Origin: JBFMFR01 sp040752025 | Lineage (GTDB): Bacteria; Chloroflexota; Anaerolineae; Anaerolineales; UBA4823 | Direction: 5' to 3' | DNA: 64,000 nucleotides | NCBI GenBank assembly: GCA_040752025.1 | Contig: JBFMFR010000039.1 | Coordinates: forward strand, 7,559-71,558 | In this document: in pieces, positions 62,942 to 64,000 of the stretch | How the letters are laid out: every line of letters begins with the position of its first letter | Position numbering within the stretch: position 1 is the first letter of the stretch | Program-made: the position numbers and the translations under genes | The notes under the pieces: model-generated | Told to the model about the DNA's origin: nothing | What the model saw: only the letters and a program-made list of their open reading frames with translations | The model's database searches: none

Positions 62942-63880
62942 TCAGGGGTAGACCCATTCTTCAAAGACTGCCGTCAGATCGCAGGCGCAGTGCTTCTCAG
63001 CAAGCTGGCGGAAAATTTTCCCGGTAGCAATACCCCACATGTTTGTGGTGTAGTAATCCCGCAAAAAGGCATCGAATGCCTCCCTTCCCATCTCCTTAGC
63101 TAAGGCTTCGATGAACATTGGGCCGCGCCCGTAGACAATGGCGCTGTACGCCTTGGGTTCGTAGGCGTCTGCCACCATGCCGACCGGGGTCTTGGCGCGC
63201 TCGACCCGGTCCCAGCGGGCGAACCAGCTCTGGCGATATGACGCAGCTGCATTTTGGCCATAAGCATCCACATAATAATCCCACACCAGATACTGCACCA
63301 GGGCTTCGTCCAACCAGGGCTCGTTGGTTTGATCGTTGCCAACCACATTGTAGAACCATTGGTGAGCGATTTCGTGGGCGATGACCGACTCTCGCAGCGC
63401 TTGCGCTGGTGTGCCGCTGATGACTGCCTCGGGATCGTAAACCGCCAGGGCAATCGCCGCTACGCCAGGGTATTCCACTCCCAGGGCCTGCATAGGCGTG
63501 CTGACAACATCCAGCTCGGAATATGGGTAATCGCCAAGGCGCTGGTCATAGATCTGCAGCGCCCTTTCGGCGTCAGACAGGGCGGCCTGCATTGATTCGG
63601 GGAACTCTTCCACGCCATAACTATTGAGGGTAACTTCACCGATGGTTTTACTGACCCGAGTGAAGCGTTGGCTGCCAGCCAGGTAGAAATCACGCGCCGG
63701 GCCAGCAGCGTAGGTCACGGTCTGATGCCCTTGATCTTCCTTTCGAGCAATCTCCACACCCGAAGCCACCAGCGTCAAATTTGCCGGCGCAGACACGCGC
63801 ACCAGGTAGAAGCTGGCATCAAAGTAAGGGATGTCCCCTACCTTAGAGGGGGCGGCTCTGTACCAGCCCGCGTCATCGTG
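62942..63880 (-). pseudogene. M1-family aminopeptidase, N-terminal part missing
   Basis: The frame encodes the catalytic gluzincin domain of an M1 metallopeptidase: H-E-I-A-H in 'VIAHEIAHQWFYN' and, 18 residues later, the glutamate of 'NEPWLDEALVQYL'. It begins with 'GDIPYFDASFYLVRV', typical of the end of the N-terminal beta domain, and an in-frame TAA at 63881-63883 cuts it off. Usual M1 enzymes have about 200 more residues upstream, including a G-A-M-E-N-type site, which is replaced here by 'ALGVEYPGVAAI'. The sequence beyond 63884 does not resemble a peptidase. Either a rearrangement or an assembly join lies at ~63884. Confidence 0.75.
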
Positions 63881-63883
63881 TTA

Positions 63884-64000
63884 GTATGTTAACGAGCGAC
63901 CCGCAGGGACGCCTGCAAGGGGTTGCGGCCGGGCACGTTTCGGGGTAAGCTTCGTTTGTTACAGAACGGGGACGCGTACCCCGGGAACGCTGCGTCAGGG
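63884..64000. other. Right end of window, unrecognised sequence
   Basis: GC-rich stretch with clustered restriction-site-like words (AAGCTT, ACGCGT, CCCGGG) and no open frame of note. It follows the in-frame stop that truncates the M1 peptidase. I see no gene, repeat or promoter here; an assembly artefact or the edge of another element is possible. Confidence 0.4.

Overview
The window is a GC-rich bacterial chromosome segment with about 50 real genes. The organism is most likely a member of the Chloroflexota, probably an Anaerolineae-type anaerobe. This is inferred from gene content rather than a marker gene: T/P-rich lipoproteins with propeller domains, a T-box in front of a short alanyl-tRNA synthetase, pyruvate phosphate dikinase, TupABC tungstate uptake and a Mo/W storage protein homologue. 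No rRNA, tRNA or CRISPR array was found.

Region 1 (1-10.9 kb) is accessory. A WD40-type lipoprotein abuts an orphan type I restriction HsdR translationally coupled to a YgjP-type metalloprotease. Next come a REP/BIME palindrome cluster flanking a RAYT (REP-associated tyrosine transposase), then a RecQ helicase fused to a ComF-like phosphoribosyltransferase and coupled to a DprA-like gene, then a toxin-antitoxin pair whose PIN toxin is broken. A further solo REP copy lies at 10,969.

Region 2 (11-22.4 kb) holds an APC permease-USP fusion coupled to an MFS transporter, a VapC toxin with a truncated antitoxin, an alpha/beta-hydrolase lipoprotein, an RsbW-like kinase, and two equal-length (541 aa) FG-GAP surface proteins. 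A receiver-only response regulator and a NarL-type regulator follow. The upstream regions of the first FG-GAP gene and of the receiver gene share a promoter module with identically spaced GTAC boxes.

Region 3 (22.4-34.8 kb) carries ppdK, an OmpR/histidine kinase pair, acetyltransferases, an RLI-like mini-ferredoxin, a TolB-like lipoprotein, a methyltransferase, a SagB-like oxidoreductase and DinB.

Region 4 (35-53.6 kb) has a secreted papain-like protease, a T-box-controlled short alaS, a tetR-transglutaminase-flavodoxin operon behind a perfect 36-bp palindrome, and the cluster DUF5680-NUDIX-exoIII-NfuA. It also has a Ro60/TROVE gene preceded by a candidate structured RNA, an ABC exporter, and a 1,469-residue multi-repeat secreted protein.

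Region 5 (53.8-62.2 kb) looks like a tungsten/molybdenum homeostasis island. It contains TupB, TupC, TupA, a MosA/B-like storage protein, a DUF134 regulator with a small partner and a palindromic operator, a TiaS-like DDTD protein, and a full ECF transporter containing an extra anchored domain protein. The right end carries a methyltransferase and an M1 peptidase fragment that runs into an in-frame stop and unrecognised sequence.
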